Shown: positions 1 to 9,015 of the stretch, piece by piece
How the letters are laid out: each line of letters begins with the position of its first letter
How positions within the stretch are numbered: the first letter of the stretch is position 1
Assembly (NCBI RefSeq): GCF_030540835.1
Contig: NZ_JAUOEK010000045.1
Span: 1 to 64,000, forward strand
DNA: 64,000 nucleotides
From: Flavivirga aquimarina
Lineage (GTDB): Bacteria; Bacteroidota; Bacteroidia; Flavobacteriales; Flavobacteriaceae
Direction: 5' to 3'
Notes under the pieces: model-generated
What the model was told of the DNA's origin: nothing
Database searches by the model: none
Seen by the model: the letters and a program-made list of their open reading frames with translations, nothing else
Made by a program: the position numbers and the translations under genes

Positions 1-80
1 CGTGAAATATGGTAAAACTGAATTCGTGTGAATTCGTGAAACCTGCCAGCCGGCAGGCTGGTTCGTGTCAAAAGTTTTTA
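1..80. repeat. Palindromic intergenic repeat
   Basis: GAATTCGTG occurs twice (20-28 and 30-38) and TTCGTG again at 62-67. These flank a 20-bp GC-rich palindromic stretch, CCTGCCAGCCGGCAGGCTGG (42-61), which can fold as CCTGCC/GGCAGG or as CCAGCC/GGCTGG. It stands out from the A+T-rich surroundings. A related CCTGCC hairpin lies at 39895-39923. It looks like a dispersed flavobacterial repeat rather than a gene; its copy number in the genome cannot be seen here. Confidence 0.5.
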
Positions 81-266
81 GAAGCTGAAAGCGACATGCA
101 CTAAAGTACTATAGTTTTAACTCCATTTGAGACCAATAAAAGAGCTATAAAGCTCCAAATTAATTGTAATTAACTACATAACAATTGTTTAACATAATGC
201 TCATATTTAAATAATTATAAGATAATATAAAAACTGGTAATTTGTAAAGAAATAAATCCATCATTA

Positions 267-1115
267 TTGAAAATTAAACGCAAAATAGAAATCGCAGTAA
301 TATCAGATGTTCATTTAGGAACCTATGGTTGTCATGCCAAACATCTACTTACTTATTTAAATAGTATTGAGCCTAAAAAGTTAATATTAAATGGTGATAT
401 TATTGATGTTTGGCAATTTAGTAAACGCTATTTTCCTAAGTCGCACTTAAAAGTTATTAAGAAGATCATGGATATGGCTTCCGATGGTGTTGATATTATT
501 TACATTACGGGAAACCATGATGAAATGTTACGTAAATTTAGCAATACAACTATTGGTAATATTTCTATTGTAGATAAACTTGTTTTAGAATTAAATGATA
601 AAAAAGCATGGTTTTTTCATGGTGATGTTTTCGATGTTTCCATACAAAATGCCAAATGGCTTGCCAAACTTGGCGGTTATGGCTACGATTTACTAACGCT
701 TCTTAATCGTTTTATAAATTGGTATTTGGAAAAACGTGGAAAAGAACGTTATTCGTTATCCAAAAAAGTAAAAAACGGTGTTAAAGGTGCTATAAAATAC
801 ATTAATGATTACGAAAAAGTTATTTCTGATTTAGCCATTGAAAACAATTATGATTATGTAGTTTGTGGTCATATTCACCAGCCAAAAATGGAATATAAAG
901 AAAATAAGCATGGCAAAACCATGTATTTAAATTCTGGAGATTGGGTTGAAAATTTCACGGCACTTGAATACCAATTTAACCGTTGGAAAATATACAACTA
1001 TAATAAAGACAAGCTCGCTCCTTTTTATGTGGATGAAGACATGGAAGATTTAGAAGTTAGAGATTTAATTGCCGCTATTACGATTGTTGAACAGCAAGAG
1101 AAAAAAGTTAAATAG
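267..1115 (+). CDS. UDP-2,3-diacylglucosamine diphosphatase-like metallophosphoesterase
   Basis: A 282-aa calcineurin-like phosphoesterase of the LpxH/YbbF-like group common in Bacteroidota. The metal-ligand motifs are in order: DVH (residues 14-16), GD (43-44), GNHD (82-85), HGD (118-120) and GHIH (201-204). LpxH removes UMP from UDP-diacylglucosamine in lipid A synthesis at the inner membrane. Homologues with this GTYGCHAK motif may instead be less specific phosphoesterases. The start is TTG: the frame is open back to a stop at 228-230 with no ATG, and TTG gives the N-terminus usual for the family. The gene stands alone upstream of small accessory genes. Confidence 0.8.
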   Translation: MKIKRKIEIAVISDVHLGTYGCHAKHLLTYLNSIEPKKLILNGDIIDVWQFSKRYFPKSHLKVIKKIMDMASDGVDIIYITGNHDEMLRKFSNTTIGNISIVDKLVLELNDKKAWFFHGDVFDVSIQNAKWLAKLGGYGYDLLTLLNRFINWYLEKRGKERYSLSKKVKNGVKGAIKYINDYEKVISDLAIENNYDYVVCGHIHQPKMEYKENKHGKTMYLNSGDWVENFTALEYQFNRWKIYNYNKDKLAPFYVDEDMEDLEVRDLIAAITIVEQQEKKVK

Positions 1116-1399
1116 TTTCTTTCCCAGTATCATATTAAATTCTTTTTCTTACGGTAAAATTCTGTTAGATTTGTATGTATATCTATAACAGGGATATAGT
1201 TACTGGTAACTGTATGTATTTGTTGTGGTGCATTTCACTCAAACCTAATAGATGAAAAAATTAATATTTCGACTGACAGAGAAAAATAGAAAATTGAAAT
1301 AAAAAATAAAAAACGGCACCACGATGTATAAGGCATAGCTAATAGGTACTAAACCAAAAAGTTATATTTACAAAGACCATTACCATAATCTAAAAACCA

Positions 1400-1828
1400 A
1401 TGAATGATTTACAAATAAAAATAAACCCAAAAGTTGAATTGGTTTTTAATAACTACCCAGATTCGGTTCGGGATAATATGCTAAGCCTTTGTAACTTAAT
1501 TATAGAAACAGCTAAAGAAATTGATATAGTAACACACTTGGAGGAAACACTAAAATGGGGAGAACCAAGTTATTTAACAAAGCATGGAAGCACGATTAGA
1601 ATGGATTGGAAATCTAAATCTCCGAATCAATATGCCATGTACTTTCAATGCACAAGCAGATTAGTAGAGACCTTTAAAATGGTTTTTAAAAATACTCTTA
1701 ACTTTGAAGGAAAAAGAGCCATCATTTTTAAAATTGGAGAAGACATTCCCATAGAAGCATTAAAATATTGTATAAAATCTGCTCTAATTTATCATAAAGT
1801 AAAGCATTTACCGACATTAGGAATATAA
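1400..1828 (+). CDS. DUF1801 domain protein (YdhG-like)
   Basis: A 142-aa soluble protein recognised as a DUF1801/YdhG-like domain. It has the typical core of a helix ending in LEETLKWGEPSY, a strand region with MDWKSK and MYFQC, and a C-terminal IPIEALKYCIKSALIYHK helix. The function of the family is not established. It is the first of several short, separately spaced plus-strand genes. The 284 bp upstream contain no gene. Around 1310-1345 they hold a GGCACCAC...GTATAAGGCATAGCTAATAGGTA stretch that resembles recurrent flavobacterial intergenic sequence. Confidence 0.75.
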   Translation: MNDLQIKINPKVELVFNNYPDSVRDNMLSLCNLIIETAKEIDIVTHLEETLKWGEPSYLTKHGSTIRMDWKSKSPNQYAMYFQCTSRLVETFKMVFKNTLNFEGKRAIIFKIGEDIPIEALKYCIKSALIYHKVKHLPTLGI

Positions 1829-1962
1829 AATAAAAAGCATATAGCTTGTGGACTGTTTTCTAATTTCCATATTGCTATAAAACACTACTATTTAAAACAA
1901 AATAAATCTCACCTCTTTCGAATTTTGTCAGTTATTTAATTGGTGCAAGAACTGAAAACTAA

Positions 1963-2505
1963 ATGAATAAAAAATTAAAGATATTAGGGATTAACGGAAG
2001 TGCGAGCAAAAATTCATCAAATCTTTCTATACTAAACATAATCACTGAAATTGGAAAATCAAGATTTGAGTTAAAGATCATTGATGACTTAACAGAATTA
2101 CCTCATTTTAAAACGGAATTAACAGACATAAATGTTCCTAAAAAAATAATAGAATTTCGAAATGAAATTGAAAAGGCAGATGGCATAATAATTTGTACAC
2201 CCGAATATATTTTTAGTATTCCTAGCGGATTGAAAAATGCCATTGAATGGTGTGTTTCCACAACCGCTTTTTCGCAAAAACCTATTGGTTTGATTACTGC
2301 GTCTGCATCAGGACTAAAAGGACACGAAGAACTAAAATTAATAATGGAAACTGTCGAAACTAAATTTGTAGAAGACACTACTTTGCTTATAAGTGGCATT
2401 AAAGGAAAAATTGATAAAAATAGTTCCTTAAAAGACCTTGAGACCAAAAAACAGTTAGATAAATTTGTGAATGCATTTCAAAAATTAATACTAGAGTCAA
2501 AATAA
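1963..2505 (+). CDS. NADPH-dependent FMN reductase family protein
   Basis: A 180-aa flavodoxin-like protein of the NADPH-dependent FMN reductase family (ArsH/azoreductase-like). The N-terminal GINGSASKNSSN is the flavin phosphate loop, and TPEYIFSIPSGLKNAIEW is the family signature (PEYN..P..LKNAIDW in most members). Here the usual Asn after PEY is Ile. The family reduces FMN, quinones or azo compounds with NAD(P)H in the cytoplasm; the substrate here is unknown. It lies about 110 bp upstream of a WYL-type regulator on the same strand, but the gap argues against a tight operon. Confidence 0.8.
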   Translation: MNKKLKILGINGSASKNSSNLSILNIITEIGKSRFELKIIDDLTELPHFKTELTDINVPKKIIEFRNEIEKADGIIICTPEYIFSIPSGLKNAIEWCVSTTAFSQKPIGLITASASGLKGHEELKLIMETVETKFVEDTTLLISGIKGKIDKNSSLKDLETKKQLDKFVNAFQKLILESK

Positions 2506-2614
2506 TATTGTATTAAATTTGTTATAACTTTTACGGAAAGGGCATTCAAAATTTGCAAAACAATTTCTAATTTTCATTCCATAAATAACGCAATTAAAAA
2601 CTCCACATAACTTC

Positions 2615-3307
2615 ATGAACAGACTCACTAGAATAACATCCATTCTAATTCAATTACAATCCAAAAAAGTAGTAACTGCTAAAGAAATTGCTAATAGGTT
2701 TGAAATTAGTTTACGAACTGTTTATAGGGATATTAAAACATTAGAAGAAGCTGGTGTACCTATTGGCTCAGAAAATGGCATCGGATATTTTATTGTAGAT
2801 GGTTATTCTTTACCTCCAATAATGATCACAGAAGAAGAAGCAAATGCATTGATCGTTTCCGAAAAACTTATTTCCAATCAAGGAGACGCTTCTCTTATTA
2901 AAGATTTTAATTCTATCCTTATAAAAATCAAGTCCGTTCTAAGAGATCATGAAAAAGAAAATACATCTAAATTAGAAAACAGAATACTATCATCTTCTTA
3001 TAAAAAAGAAATATTTGAAAGTAATTGGTTATCAATAATTCAAAAAGCAATTACTAATACAAAAATTCTTGAGATCGTTTATCATTCAATTTATAAAGAT
3101 GAACAAACATTAAGAAACATTGAGCCTTTGGGTGTTTACTATACAGATAAAGCTTGGGTAATGATAGCGTATTGTAGATTAAGAAAAGACATGCGGGAAT
3201 TTCGGTTAGATAGAATTTTAAAAATAAACCTCACCTCTCAAACCTTTGGTTATCAGACAGACTTCACGCTCTCTAAATATTTTAGCCAATTAACAGAACC
3301 TAGTTGA
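2615..3307 (+). CDS. YafY-family HTH/WYL transcriptional regulator
   Basis: A 230-aa DNA-binding regulator. The N-terminal HTH_11 domain (about residues 5-60) reads KEIANRFEISLRTVYRDIKTLEEAGVPI. A middle region contains the GYFIVDGYSLPPIMIT motif. The C-terminal WYL ligand domain (about 135-225) has a variant core, EPLGVYYTDKAWVMIAYCRLRKDMREFRLDRI. Such proteins usually act as repressors sensing a small ligand or nucleic acid. In related genomes they often neighbour small enzyme or lipoprotein genes, so either neighbour could be a target; no operator was identified. Confidence 0.85.
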   Translation: MNRLTRITSILIQLQSKKVVTAKEIANRFEISLRTVYRDIKTLEEAGVPIGSENGIGYFIVDGYSLPPIMITEEEANALIVSEKLISNQGDASLIKDFNSILIKIKSVLRDHEKENTSKLENRILSSSYKKEIFESNWLSIIQKAITNTKILEIVYHSIYKDEQTLRNIEPLGVYYTDKAWVMIAYCRLRKDMREFRLDRILKINLTSQTFGYQTDFTLSKYFSQLTEPS

Positions 3308-3339
3308 CATAAGGCTGTCACCCTCCCATTTTACTTTTG
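3304..3339 (+). promoter_or_regulatory. Candidate Bacteroidota promoter for lipoprotein gene
   Basis: TTG at 3304-3306 and TACTTTTG (TAnnTTTG consensus) at 3332-3339, separated by 25 bp. This is slightly longer than the usual spacing in Flavobacterium. The -7 element lies 28 bp before the ATG at 3368, so the leader would be short. Confidence 0.4.
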
Positions 3340-3367
3340 TTTTATTATTAACATATAACATAAAAAA

Positions 3368-4087
3368 ATGAAACAATTATCAATGCTATCAACCTTCTTG
3401 ATCTTCTTTGGTTGTAATTCTCAAAAAAAAAGTAAAATGACAGAAACAACAAAAGAGGAAGTTGGAACCATTGTTCTAGTCATGTCGAAAACCCTACCAG
3501 AATACACAAGAAAAGAAATAATAAAACTTTCTGAAGCTATAGATCCTATGGTTAATGAGTTTGACGGATATTTAGGGCGCAAGATGGTCTTTTCTAATGA
3601 TACTCCAGACCTCATGGGAGATATAGTTTATTATACTAATGTTAAAGCTTTTGAAGATGCCTCTGAAATTGAAATGAAAAGCGAAACATGTCAAAAGTTT
3701 TTTGCTACGATGATACCAGATCCTCAAACGAGTAAAATGCTTATTACATCGCCTTTAATAATGACTACGCCAAAGCAAGGAGTCGTTAAAGCTGTTGAAT
3801 TAGTGCTTTTTAAAACGAAACCAGCATTTACAAAAGAAGTGGTAGTTAGTGCCGCCAAAAATATGAATTCTATACTAGAAAAACACAAAGGATACATCTC
3901 AAGAAAACTTTCAATAACAGAAGATGGACAATGGATGGATATCGTATATTGGACTGATCTTGAAAGTGCAAAAAAAGCATCAAAACACATTTTAGAAAAT
4001 CAACTCAGTCAAAAGTATTTCGAAATGATAGATGAAGCTACCATGGAATTCACTCATTTTAATGTCGTTATAGATACAGAACAATAA
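3368..4087 (+). CDS. Lipoprotein with two ABM-like domains
   Basis: A 239-aa protein with a lipoprotein signal (MKQLSMLSTFLIFFGC, lipobox Cys16), so likely membrane-anchored and outside the cytoplasm. The mature part holds two similar segments of about 95 residues. The first runs from GTIVLVMSK to KFFATMIPD. The second runs from AVELVLFKTK to HFNVV. Both carry FDGYLGRKM/HKGYISRKL and DIVYYTD/DIVYWTD motifs, typical of the dimeric alpha/beta-barrel (antibiotic biosynthesis monooxygenase-like) fold. An internal duplication is therefore clear, but no catalytic activity can be assigned. It is followed by a strong hairpin. Confidence 0.65.
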   Translation: MKQLSMLSTFLIFFGCNSQKKSKMTETTKEEVGTIVLVMSKTLPEYTRKEIIKLSEAIDPMVNEFDGYLGRKMVFSNDTPDLMGDIVYYTNVKAFEDASEIEMKSETCQKFFATMIPDPQTSKMLITSPLIMTTPKQGVVKAVELVLFKTKPAFTKEVVVSAAKNMNSILEKHKGYISRKLSITEDGQWMDIVYWTDLESAKKASKHILENQLSQKYFEMIDEATMEFTHFNVVIDTEQ

Positions 4088-4094
4088 TAACATA

Positions 4095-4124
4095 ACGCTC
4101 TTTATATAAGTATATAAGGAGCGT
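4095..4124 (+). terminator. Stem-loop after lipoprotein gene
   Basis: ACGCTCTTTATATA pairs with TATATAAGGAGCGT (13 of 14 pairs, loop AG/TA) only 7 bp after the stop codon, and ATTTATAAAA follows. It is probably a factor-independent terminator, although the T-run is weak. Confidence 0.6.
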
Positions 4125-4161
4125 ATTTATAAAACCAAAAACAACTATAAAAAAGAATAAA

Positions 4162-5265
4162 ATGGCAGAATTATTTAAAAACATATATCATACAGAATTC
4201 TTTGATCGCTTTATAACTTCTGTCAACGAAGTTGTTCCTGGTTTTAATAAAGCATCTTTCTTAAAGGAGATATATGATACTGAATGGGAAAACAGAGAAC
4301 TAAAACAACGTATGCGACATATTACCCAAGTCCTTAAAAATCATTTATCAGATGATTTCAACACAAATGTTGAAACCATATTAAAACTCATCCCCGTATT
4401 AAAAAAAGATGGGTTCAAACCAGATAATTTAGAATTTATTTTCTTGCCAGATTTTATAGAAATTTATGGTTTAGAGTCTTACGAAATAGCTATAAAAGCA
4501 TTCGAAGAAATTACGCAGTTTGTAAGTTGTGAATTTGCTGTTAGACCTTTTATAATAAAATATCAGGATAACATGATAAAACAAATGTTGCTTTGGGCAA
4601 ACCATAAACACAGTTCGGTTAGACGGCTAGCTACAGAGGGTTGCAGACCAAGGCTTCCTTGGGCCATGGCTATTGCATCATTAAAAGAAACACCTGCTCC
4701 TATTATTCCTATTCTTAAAAAATTAAAAAGCGACCCATCTGAATATGTACGAAGAAGTGTTGCAAACAATTTAAATGATATCTCTAAAGATCATCCCGAA
4801 ACCGTTATAAATCTTGTTAAAAAATGGCAAGGAAATAGTAAAGAGACCGATTGGTTAATTAAACATGCATGCAGAACACTTTTAAAGCAAGGAAACACCA
4901 AAGTTATGGCGTTATTTGGTTTTGGAAACACCGAAAAAATAAAAGTAACCGATTTTAAAATATTGACACCAAAGGTCAAAATTGGAGACTTTGTAGAATT
5001 CTCATTAAAGCTTGTTAACACAAGTAATAATACTGCTAAGATCCGATTAGAATATGGACTTTATTATCAAAAAGCAAATACCTCTTTATCCAGAAAGGTA
5101 TTTAAAATAAGTGAAAAAGAATATCCTAAAAACTCTACAACAAGTATTAACAGAAAACAATCGTTTAAGGTAATCACAACACGTAAATTCCATGTTGGGA
5201 AACATCAAATTTCTATCATTATAAATGGAAAAGAAATAGACGTATTAGACTTTGAACTTATTTAA
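4162..5265 (+). CDS. DNA alkylation repair protein (AlkC-like, HEAT repeats)
   Basis: A 367-aa member of the AlkC/AlkD HEAT-repeat DNA glycosylase superfamily, which removes alkylated bases without base flipping. Residues 1-260 are helical HEAT-like repeats with the characteristic HSSVRRLATEGCRPRLPWAM and PSEYVRRSVANNLNDISK helices. Residues about 265-367 form a beta-rich region (KVTDFKILTPKVKIGDF...ISIIINGKEIDVLDFEL) that fits the C-terminal Ig-like domain found in one AlkC subgroup. That domain makes AlkC more likely than AlkD. It is monocistronic, following a terminator-like hairpin. Confidence 0.8.
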   Translation: MAELFKNIYHTEFFDRFITSVNEVVPGFNKASFLKEIYDTEWENRELKQRMRHITQVLKNHLSDDFNTNVETILKLIPVLKKDGFKPDNLEFIFLPDFIEIYGLESYEIAIKAFEEITQFVSCEFAVRPFIIKYQDNMIKQMLLWANHKHSSVRRLATEGCRPRLPWAMAIASLKETPAPIIPILKKLKSDPSEYVRRSVANNLNDISKDHPETVINLVKKWQGNSKETDWLIKHACRTLLKQGNTKVMALFGFGNTEKIKVTDFKILTPKVKIGDFVEFSLKLVNTSNNTAKIRLEYGLYYQKANTSLSRKVFKISEKEYPKNSTTSINRKQSFKVITTRKFHVGKHQISIIINGKEIDVLDFELI

Positions 5266-5399
5266 CGTAGGGTCACACCTTATTTACTTTTGACAATTTA
5301 TCCTTCTAGGACAAGTATTTATCCATTAAAAATAAATTCTATTTCCGAACTTTAATTTTGCAATAAATAGGTTTAATCATCTATTAATTTAACAAAATT

Positions 5400-5837
5400 A
5401 TGACAGGACATAGTAAACATAAAGATGTATTGTTAGAATGCATTCGTTTCCTGTTTATATTTTTGTTTTTATATGCTGCAATAAGTAAATTTTTAGTTTT
5501 TGATGAGTTTAAAATTCAGATTGAACAAGCTTTCATACCTATTGCTTATACTAATCTAGTGGCTTGGATGGTGCCACTTATTGAGATTTTAATCTCATTG
5601 CTTTTAATGATATCATTATTTAAAACATTGGCTTTATATACTGCTTTGGGCCTTATGGAGGTATTCACCCTCTATATTTTTATCATTTTGAGGTTTAGTG
5701 ATCATATTCCCTTTTCCTATAATCGTGTTTTATTAAAATTAGGCTGGATTGAGCTTTTGGTTTTTAATATCACTTTTATGACTCTTGCTGTTATTGGGAT
5801 CATGATATTGAGTATGCCAAAAAACCTTCAGCCCTAA
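5400..5837 (+). CDS. MauE/DoxX-family membrane protein
   Basis: A 145-aa inner-membrane protein with four predicted membrane helices (about 12-30, 50-70, 75-97 and 117-138). The overall pattern of the Bacteroidota MauE/DoxX redox-associated family is present: AISKFLVFDEFKIQI at the start, and VLLKLGWIELLVFNITFMTLAVIGI at the end. As I recall, members of this group usually carry a Cys pair (CSCGGVL...LGW). Here the equivalent stretch is FSYNRVLLKLGW and has no Cys. A TAATTTTG -7-like element lies at 5353-5360, 40 bp before the ATG, without a clear -33 TTG. Function unknown. Confidence 0.65.
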   Translation: MTGHSKHKDVLLECIRFLFIFLFLYAAISKFLVFDEFKIQIEQAFIPIAYTNLVAWMVPLIEILISLLLMISLFKTLALYTALGLMEVFTLYIFIILRFSDHIPFSYNRVLLKLGWIELLVFNITFMTLAVIGIMILSMPKNLQP

Positions 5838-5919
5838 AAATAGAGATACACTAAAACATTAGTAATGAAAACATCAAAAACAATAGATTTTTAAATAGAA
5901 TTCGCCTTAATAAAAAAAA

Positions 5920-8847
5920 TCAAACACGAATCAATGCTTCTTTTAAAATAGTAATGGGATGCTTAGCGTCTCGCTGGGTACCGTCTTTTATCTGATGCCT
6001 GCAACTGGTGCCATTCGCAGCGATAATGGTAGTTTCTAATGCTTTTTTAACAGCAGGAAACAAGGTTTGCTTCCCTACTTGCATACTAACCTCATAATGT
6101 TCTTTTTCATAACCAAAACTTCCTGCCATACCACAGCAACCACTTGGTATAATGGTTACTTTATAATTTTTAGGTAGGTTTAAAACATTAAAACTGGATA
6201 ATTGATTACCCATTGCTTTTTGATGACAATGTCCGTGAAACTTAATAGTCTTTTCCTGTAGCGTAAATTGTTCTGAGGTTATGTGACCTAATGCTATTTC
6301 CTGTTGAATAAATTCTTCAATTAAAAAAGTAGATTTAGCAATCTTCTCTGCAGACACATTATCTTCTGCTAATTTTAAATATTCATCTTTAAAAGTAAAA
6401 ATAGCAGAAGGTTCTATCCCAATTAATGGGGTGTCTTCTGAAATTTTATCTTTAAAAATTTCAACATTTTTATTAGCCAGAGTTTTTGCTTGTTTTAATA
6501 GACCTTTTGACAGGAACGCACGCCCCGATTCAGCATTATCGATAATTTCTACAAAATAATTTAATCCTTTTAAAAGCTCTAAAGCATCTATACCAATTTG
6601 AGTATCTAAATGGTTAGTAAATTCATCATTAAATAAATAAACCTTTTTAATATAGTTCCCTCTATTTCTTATTACTTTAAAATCTTCATAATACGCATTT
6701 AAACTACGCTTCGAAATTAATGGTAGACTTCTTTCTTTTGCTATTCCAAATGACTTCTTTAAAATAGCAGATGTTACCCCTTTAGAAAACACAAAATTGG
6801 TAAGCTTAGGAAACTTACTTCCTAAAGTATTTAGACTATTATTATATGCAAATAATTTTGTTCGTAATGACACACCATTTTCTTTCTGATATTGGTATTG
6901 AAATTCCGCTTTTAAGCTTGCCACATCTACACTACTAGGGCATTCACTAGCACAAGCTTTACAACTTAAACACAGGTCGAAAACAGTTTTTAATTCTTTA
7001 TGATTAAACTTATTCGCTTTATCCGAATTCGTTAAAAACTCACGTAATGCATTGGCTCTTGCCCGCGTGGTATCTTTTTCATTTCCAGTGGCTCGATAAC
7101 TCGGACACATGGTGCCTCCAAATTCGGGAAGTTTTCTACAATCTCCAGAACCATTGCATTTTTCTGCTTCACGTAATATGCCTTGAGATTTTGAAAAATC
7201 AAGTAATGTTTCTATGTCTGGTTCTGCCCTATCTGGAACATAACGTAACGATACATCCATTGGAAAGGCATCTGTAATCTTGCCCGGATTAAAAATAGCA
7301 TCCGGATCGAACGCCTTTTTTATTTGTTTTAATATGTTATAATTTTCATCACCAATCATCATGGAAATAAACTCAGATCGAACGATACCATCACCATGCT
7401 CACCACTCATAGAGCCTTTATATCGCTTTACCAAACGAGCTACATCTGTTGTTATCTTCCTGAATAACTCAACATCTGCCTGCTTTTTTAAATTCAATAT
7501 CGGACGTAAATGAATTTCACCAGCTCCAGCATGTGCATAGTAAATGGCTTCTTGATTATAACCTGCCATGAGTTTTTCAAAATCCATGATGTAATTGGCT
7601 AAATCTGGTAAGGCTACTGCGGTGTCTTCAATACAGGCAACCCCTTTCTTATCTCCAATAATATTTCCTAAAAGCCCTAACCCTGCACTTCTTAGATTAT
7701 TCGCTTTTTCAATATCTGTTCCTTTAAGCACCGGGAATGCATAACTTAAACCAGAAACTTTAATGTCCTCCAGTAGGTTATTAACTAAAAGGTCGACATC
7801 GTTTTTAGTATCTGTTCTAACCTCACACATTAAAATAGCCTTAGGGTCTCCTTGTATAAAACGCCTGTTCTCTTGCTGTGTTTTATTATGCTTTGTACAA
7901 TCTAAAATGGTTTTATCCATCATTTCGCAGGTGTACAAATTATGTTTCATAACAGGTTCTACGGCTTTTAAACATTTTTCTATACTATCAAAATGTGCTG
8001 CAACCATGACACCTTCAGATGGTGGAAGTTTATCTAATTTTAAAGTAATTTGTGTAGTAAATGCTAATGTGCCTTCGCTTCCTGCAAGCAGTTTACACAT
8101 ATTGAATTTGTCTGAAGTATCTGTAAATACGTCCGATTTTATTAATTCATCAATAGCATAACCAGTATTTCTTCTATGGATTTCCGGTTTTGGAAAGTTA
8201 TTTTTTATTTCTTTTTGTACAGTTTCTGAAACAAGTTCTGAATATATTGTTTTATAAACTTGACCTTCTAACGTATTTTCTTTTGTTTTTCTGATAAATT
8301 CCTCTGATGATACTTCTCTAAAAACAGCGTTACTCCCATCACTTAAAACAGTTTGCAATTCTACAACTTTATCGCGGGTTACACCATATTGTATCGATGT
8401 AGTACCGGAAGAGTTATTGCCAACCATCCCTCCTATCATACACCTATTAGATGTAGATGTATTGGGGCCAAAAAACAAACCAAAAGGTTTTAAATAGTTA
8501 TTTAATTTATCTCGTACCACTCCTGGTTGCACCGTAACGGTTTGTTCTTTTTCATTAATATCTAATATTTTTGTGAAATATTTAGACACATCTACTACAA
8601 TACCTTTTCCAACACATTGTCCGGCAAGCGACGTTCCGGCAGTTCTTGGTATTAAAGGTGTTTTATTTGTTTTTGCGAAGGTTATTAGTCGTTTTAAATC
8701 TTCCTTGTTTTTAGGATATGCCACAGCCAATGGTAATATTCTGTACACAGAAGCATCGGTTGCGTATATTGATTTTATTAAATCATCATAATACAATTCA
8801 CCAGAAAGCTTTTCTCTTAATATTTGAAAATGCGGAGTTAACCCCAT
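5920..8847 (-). CDS. FAD-linked oxidase/Fe-S dehydrogenase, YdiJ type (D-2-hydroxyglutarate or D-lactate)
   Basis: A 975-aa three-part enzyme. Residues about 1-530 are a GlcD/D-lactate dehydrogenase FAD-binding module (PRTAGTSLAGQCVG, MIGGMVGNNSSGTTSIQYG, C-terminal HAGAGEIHLRP and GEHGDGIVRSEF). Residues about 570-690 hold Fe-S ligands (CNGSGDCRK...CPSYRAT and LCLSCKACASECPSSVD). The C-terminus has two CCG-type cysteine motifs (HGHCHQKA and PSGCCGMAGSFG). The length and order match E. coli YdiJ, a D-2-hydroxyglutarate dehydrogenase, and fused D-lactate dehydrogenases. It oxidises a D-2-hydroxy acid and passes electrons to the respiratory chain; the exact substrate is not resolved. Convergent with the upstream plus-strand gene and transcribed alone. 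Confidence 0.88.
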   Translation of the reverse strand: MGLTPHFQILREKLSGELYYDDLIKSIYATDASVYRILPLAVAYPKNKEDLKRLITFAKTNKTPLIPRTAGTSLAGQCVGKGIVVDVSKYFTKILDINEKEQTVTVQPGVVRDKLNNYLKPFGLFFGPNTSTSNRCMIGGMVGNNSSGTTSIQYGVTRDKVVELQTVLSDGSNAVFREVSSEEFIRKTKENTLEGQVYKTIYSELVSETVQKEIKNNFPKPEIHRRNTGYAIDELIKSDVFTDTSDKFNMCKLLAGSEGTLAFTTQITLKLDKLPPSEGVMVAAHFDSIEKCLKAVEPVMKHNLYTCEMMDKTILDCTKHNKTQQENRRFIQGDPKAILMCEVRTDTKNDVDLLVNNLLEDIKVSGLSYAFPVLKGTDIEKANNLRSAGLGLLGNIIGDKKGVACIEDTAVALPDLANYIMDFEKLMAGYNQEAIYYAHAGAGEIHLRPILNLKKQADVELFRKITTDVARLVKRYKGSMSGEHGDGIVRSEFISMMIGDENYNILKQIKKAFDPDAIFNPGKITDAFPMDVSLRYVPDRAEPDIETLLDFSKSQGILREAEKCNGSGDCRKLPEFGGTMCPSYRATGNEKDTTRARANALREFLTNSDKANKFNHKELKTVFDLCLSCKACASECPSSVDVASLKAEFQYQYQKENGVSLRTKLFAYNNSLNTLGSKFPKLTNFVFSKGVTSAILKKSFGIAKERSLPLISKRSLNAYYEDFKVIRNRGNYIKKVYLFNDEFTNHLDTQIGIDALELLKGLNYFVEIIDNAESGRAFLSKGLLKQAKTLANKNVEIFKDKISEDTPLIGIEPSAIFTFKDEYLKLAEDNVSAEKIAKSTFLIEEFIQQEIALGHITSEQFTLQEKTIKFHGHCHQKAMGNQLSSFNVLNLPKNYKVTIIPSGCCGMAGSFGYEKEHYEVSMQVGKQTLFPAVKKALETTIIAANGTSCRHQIKDGTQRDAKHPITILKEALIRV

Positions 8848-9015
8848 GTTTGATAAAATATTTTATAAATCTAAAAAGATGTTAAATATAAATACAATTT
8901 TGGCGTTATTTTTGTTTAAGCAATCTAAATATTATAGAATAATCTTTTTTGCGAAAAATATCGTATATCAAGAATCAAATAAATATCATTAATCAAACAA
9001 AAAACATTTAAAAAT

